Assembly (NCBI GenBank): GCA_033063855.1
Contig: CP093831.1
Coordinates: forward strand, 18,786,001 to 18,850,000
Reading direction: 5' to 3'
DNA from: Smittia aterrima
Taxonomy: Eukaryota > Arthropoda > Insecta > Diptera > Chironomidae
DNA length: 64,000 nucleotides
Positions 61,401 to 64,000 of this stretch are shown here, one piece after another. Made by a program: the position numbers and the translations under genes. Within the stretch, counting starts at the first letter, position 1, and every line of letters begins with the position of its first letter. Under the pieces are notes generated by a model that worked only from the letters and a program-made list of their open reading frames with translations, had not been told where the DNA came from and did not search any database.

Positions 61401-62571
61401 GATAAATATTTTTTGTTTTCCGTTTTCTGATAAATTTTCATCAAATGAAAACTAATTTAAATGATTTTTTTGTAAAGGGTTCAACAAATCTAACACGACA
61501 ACTCCTAAATCCCCGAAAGAACGCAGCGCAGCTCGAAACTTGGTCAAACGAAGTGCATCTTCAGTTGGAAAATCGTCAACATCCGGAATGGGAATGAGAA
61601 GCGTTTCTGTCGGAATATTAAATCAAGCAGTGAGAGAACTTCAATTTAGTTTAGAATTTAGTTTTGTGCCTGGTAATAATAATTTCAATTTCACTTTCAG
61701 AGTGACTCAGATCAATCTGAACCGATTGCATCTCGCGGTGGTGTTTTGCGACCAACAATCTCATCGCAAAATAAAACAAATGGTACCAACCCAAGTTCGA
61801 CGAAGTACATCAATCCTCGAAGTGCGGCTGGTATTATTAGTCGCCGAAAAGGAATGCAAAACTCATACAGCAGCGTCAATTTAACAACTGCAGGGCAAGA
61901 CGAGTCAAGCTCTGAAGAATCGCCTTCTCCAAATGTTAGCACTAGTCCAACTAAACCTGCAGTACCACCGCGTCCGCGAAACATTCCACAAGACCAGCGT
62001 CGTATCACTAATATTAACACGTTGATTAACTCAAAAAAGATGGAATTGGCTGCTGGAATGGTTGAGATGCCAGTAAAAGACAGCGACATTGAGAACGTAG
62101 ACAGTAAGCTTTAACTAATAGTTTCAAGTGTTCTTCGAATATGTAATTTTGTTTGACATATTTGTTTCAGTTACAACGCAGCTCTGTTCAAGTCTTATCA
62201 ATCAACTTATGATGACCACTAACAATGTAATGCAGCTCCATCAACGTCTAAGAACGAACGACGAGCCAACAAGCACAGGAAATAATAACTTGATGCTTAA
62301 GGAGCTTGAGAATGCCGTTGTGATGACGCAGAGCATGCTAACTAAGATTACAAATAGGTTCGCAAGAATAGGCTTAAATTATTAAAACAAATAATTGTTT
62401 CTAAATCGTTTTAGAGAGCCCTCAAGCATCAGCAACAGCATCAATAATGATAAAATGAACAACAATCATAACGCTACAAACGGAGGCGGCGAATATACTC
62501 AGATGTATGAGAAATGCAACGATCTGCTTAGCAAGGTTCAAAACCAAAAGAATGTCAACAACAGTAATTGA
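46421..62571 (+). CDS. Wdr62: WDR62/MAPKBP1 orthologue: WD40 scaffold protein (16 exons)
   Basis: Exons: 46421-46492, 52518-52609, 53503-53743, 53825-54288, 54355-55906, 55962-56368, 56444-56727, 56786-56913, 57168-57221, 57653-57749, 58309-60789, 61236-61322, 61478-61629, 61701-62103, 62171-62357, 62415-62571. All are GT-AG with consistent phases; 6858 nt code for 2285 residues, or 1458 without exon 11, close to the ~1500 of human WDR62 and MAPKBP1. Residues ~25-718 are two WD40 propellers with the family's own wording: YLATGECG, SFSEDGNYFVTVGNRH, RSAILGELRNN, SCVYNDHS, SASRDRLIHV, SCGADKSI, GDGCIFVWQV. Then come KPRGKWAQR, disordered Ser-rich parts, a proline motif PAVPPRPR in exon 14 and a helical C-terminus (exon 15) where relatives dimerise. 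The family scaffolds JNK signalling and acts at spindle poles and centrosomes. The exon-1 choice rests on its phase and the LSDR/IKLKKIIGLTV join. Confidence 0.93.
46493..52517 (+). other. WDR62 first intron (6025 bp)
   Basis: Begins GTGAGTAT and ends TTTATTTGCAG. Longer than all other introns in the gene together, as expected for a first intron with regulatory content. Open frames of 60-103 codons inside (for example 46975-47256 plus, 47171-47482 minus) show no recognisable domains. I see no nested gene, RNA gene or transposon that I can support. Confidence 0.75.
57168..57221 (+). other. WDR62 exon 9 with two in-frame 5' splice sites
   Basis: Using the donor GTAAGA at 57192 gives a 24-nt exon. 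Using GTGAGG at 57222 gives 54 nt and adds ten residues (VRNSNNSRIK). Both keep the frame. Either could be used; RNA is needed to decide. Confidence 0.5.
58309..60789 (+). other. WDR62 exon 11: 2481-nt phase 1-1 exon, candidate cassette
   Basis: The acceptor is ATACAAG before 58309 (three more AGs, each 3 nt later, would also keep the frame). The donor is GTGAAG after 60789, in phase 1. Length is 827 codons exactly, entering and leaving in phase 1, so exon 10 can join exon 12 directly without a shift. It encodes a low-complexity, Ser/Asp-rich and basic segment. It has repeated S-x-D-S-L-[DE] words (FDSLDGR, GEDSLDC, SLDSLEHR, SVDSLDAH), two R-x-x-S-L-[SP]-D motifs, and a predicted coiled coil near its end (IERKIDVINKLVELEEKKLE, about residues 1834-1853). 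The acceptor pyrimidine tract is weak, which suits regulated inclusion. If the donor is skipped, the frame stops at 60839 with AATAAA at 61051. Confidence 0.7.
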
Positions 62572-62602
62572 AAATTCTTCTCATTATTGCCAGACATCAA
62601 CG

Positions 62603-62608
62603 AATAAA
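62603..62608 (+). other. Candidate polyadenylation signal of WDR62
   Basis: AATAAA 32 nt after the stop codon, followed by an A run. Further AATAAA words lie near 62795, 63162 and 63469, so longer 3' UTRs are possible. Confidence 0.5.
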
Positions 62609-64000
62609 AAAAAAACTTAAAAGTCAGGAAACAAAGCTCTGTCGTCCAATAATCTTTTCTGTCCTATCTGTTTAAAAAAGAACTTAGTTTAGTCAAAGAT
62701 GTTTTCAATGAGCTTTTTAATCTAAAAAAAAGTTGAGCAAGATATTAATTCACCACTTTAAGTTAAACGAAAGCAAACGTTAATTGTTCTATTTAAATAA
62801 ACTGCGTTAATTACTTCTAAGACTTTAAAAGAAAGACTCATAATCATTGAACATTAATTATTTCTCTGCTAACCAATTTTGTAATTCCAATACTTTTAGT
62901 TTTATTCTGTTGATTTTCGACTGCACCGAAGTTTTCGGCGGTATCAGTTAAATATTTACAAATGTAATTGAATCATATTGATTTTTAGAGAAAAAGTTTC
63001 GTTTTTGCCGAGTTTCAAGGAAGTAAGAAGTTAAAACTGTTTTTAGGAATTTAAATATTAAACAAAAAATGAATTGAAAAATGCCAAAAAAAAGAGAAAA
63101 TAACTAACCACCATCATCCGTATTAAAAGAAACAAGTTGATTTGATTTCTTGGATGCAGAAAATAAAAGTAGGCCTGGATTAAAAAAATTAACAAAAGAT
63201 CATTAATTAAATTACAAAAAATCGCTTAACTTTCTCAGGCTGAGATTCGTAAGCTTACGTCGGGTCGATAACTCATCTCATGTCTAAGTTATCGGAATCC
63301 TCAAGCAAAGAATAACATGAATTGACTTCCATAGCAGGCGAATTTGCTAATCCATTTACTAAAACTGCGAATGAAGCAGTTGAGCCGATTGAATCAACTA
63401 TCAGAAATATTTCAATAAGCTGACAAGCTACTCACTCACAACCATTGCACTAAACTCTTAATTTGATGAAAATAAAACAAAAATAAATTAATTCAATTAA
63501 AATCAAATGCTTCTTATTACTAACATAGCTTTCAGGTGGAAGCTCATGTATGATAACTCCTGTTGATTGATGATTTTCAATCTTCAGGATGTTGCTGAGT
63601 TTCCAAATTATGTGACTTTTGGATTTTTCTCAACGAAAAATCAAAAAAGTTGCAAAAAGAATTAAGTTCTTAGAATTTGCTCTGCCGTTTTAATTTTCTA
63701 GCTTTCTTTCTTAAAAAAAACGCGAAGCTTATATTTTCTAACGGGCACGGGAATCTAACGACAACTAATAAAACTCGCAATAAAGATTTTTTAAATTTTT
63801 GATAAAAAAAAGTTTGAGTTTCTATTTTTAAAAGAAATTCATTCATGAAGTCTGTGACTTCTGAATATTTCTTGATCATTTTACATAATTTCAGGGATGA
63901 CGTATATAAAAAAATAAACAATCACCAAACAATTTTCCAATTTTGGTTCGATTTTATTAAATACAATTGTCTGGCGATGACATGTTTCTACTGTACGTGT
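62609..64000. other. 3' flank of WDR62, no gene seen
   Basis: AT-rich sequence, probably 3' UTR and intergenic. A stem CGATAACT (63266-63273) pairs with AGTTATCG (63287-63294). An 83-codon minus-strand open frame at 63670-63921 has no recognisable motif and is probably chance. Confidence 0.5.

Noticed and set aside
63670..63921. 83-codon minus-strand frame with hydrophobic start
   Set aside because: No recognisable family, and Lys/Phe-rich composition is typical of AT-rich non-coding DNA.

Overview
The window looks like an AT-rich insect scaffold, most likely a nematoceran dipteran (midge-like). The evidence is short GT-AG introns, a BEL/Pao LTR retrotransposon, a C-type lysozyme, an insect-type RabX6-like GTPase and a WDR62/MAPKBP1 gene. 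The species cannot be fixed from sequence alone.

Layout. Positions 1-25293 are one tandem satellite (about 163 monomers of about 155 bp, one SacI site GAGCTC per monomer). The array runs off the left edge and is broken by a 100-N gap. Its right edge has diverged variants in a higher-order pattern. Positions 25294-34832 are a nest of transposons: a palindromic/tandem junction, a BEL/Pao element (470-bp LTRs, AAGCA target duplication, broken reverse transcriptase), a small element with 16-bp terminal inverted repeats, and a pogo-like DNA transposon (26-bp TIRs flanked by TA) whose transposase has lost its catalytic domain. A LINE 3' fragment with a TAAG tail follows at 35426-35828.

Positions 36332-64000 are euchromatic-looking. 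A ten-exon RabX6-like GTPase (minus strand, 36332-37490) has two 20-nt microexons and a non-canonical G3 box. A two-exon C-type lysozyme (minus, 42313-42799) has both catalytic residues and a kappaB-like plus GATA-like pair upstream. A 16-exon WDR62/MAPKBP1 orthologue (plus, 46421-62571) has a 6-kb first intron and a 2481-nt symmetric exon that may be a cassette. I spliced these models by hand; every junction is GT-AG, phases agree, and all three total coding lengths are multiples of three.

The three host genes have unrelated jobs (vesicle traffic, antibacterial secretion, JNK/centrosome scaffold), so this is not a functional cluster. No CRISPR, rRNA or tRNA gene was seen. The observations most worth pursuing are the satellite higher-order and sub-repeat structure, and the giant phase-symmetric WDR62 exon that carries repeated short motifs.
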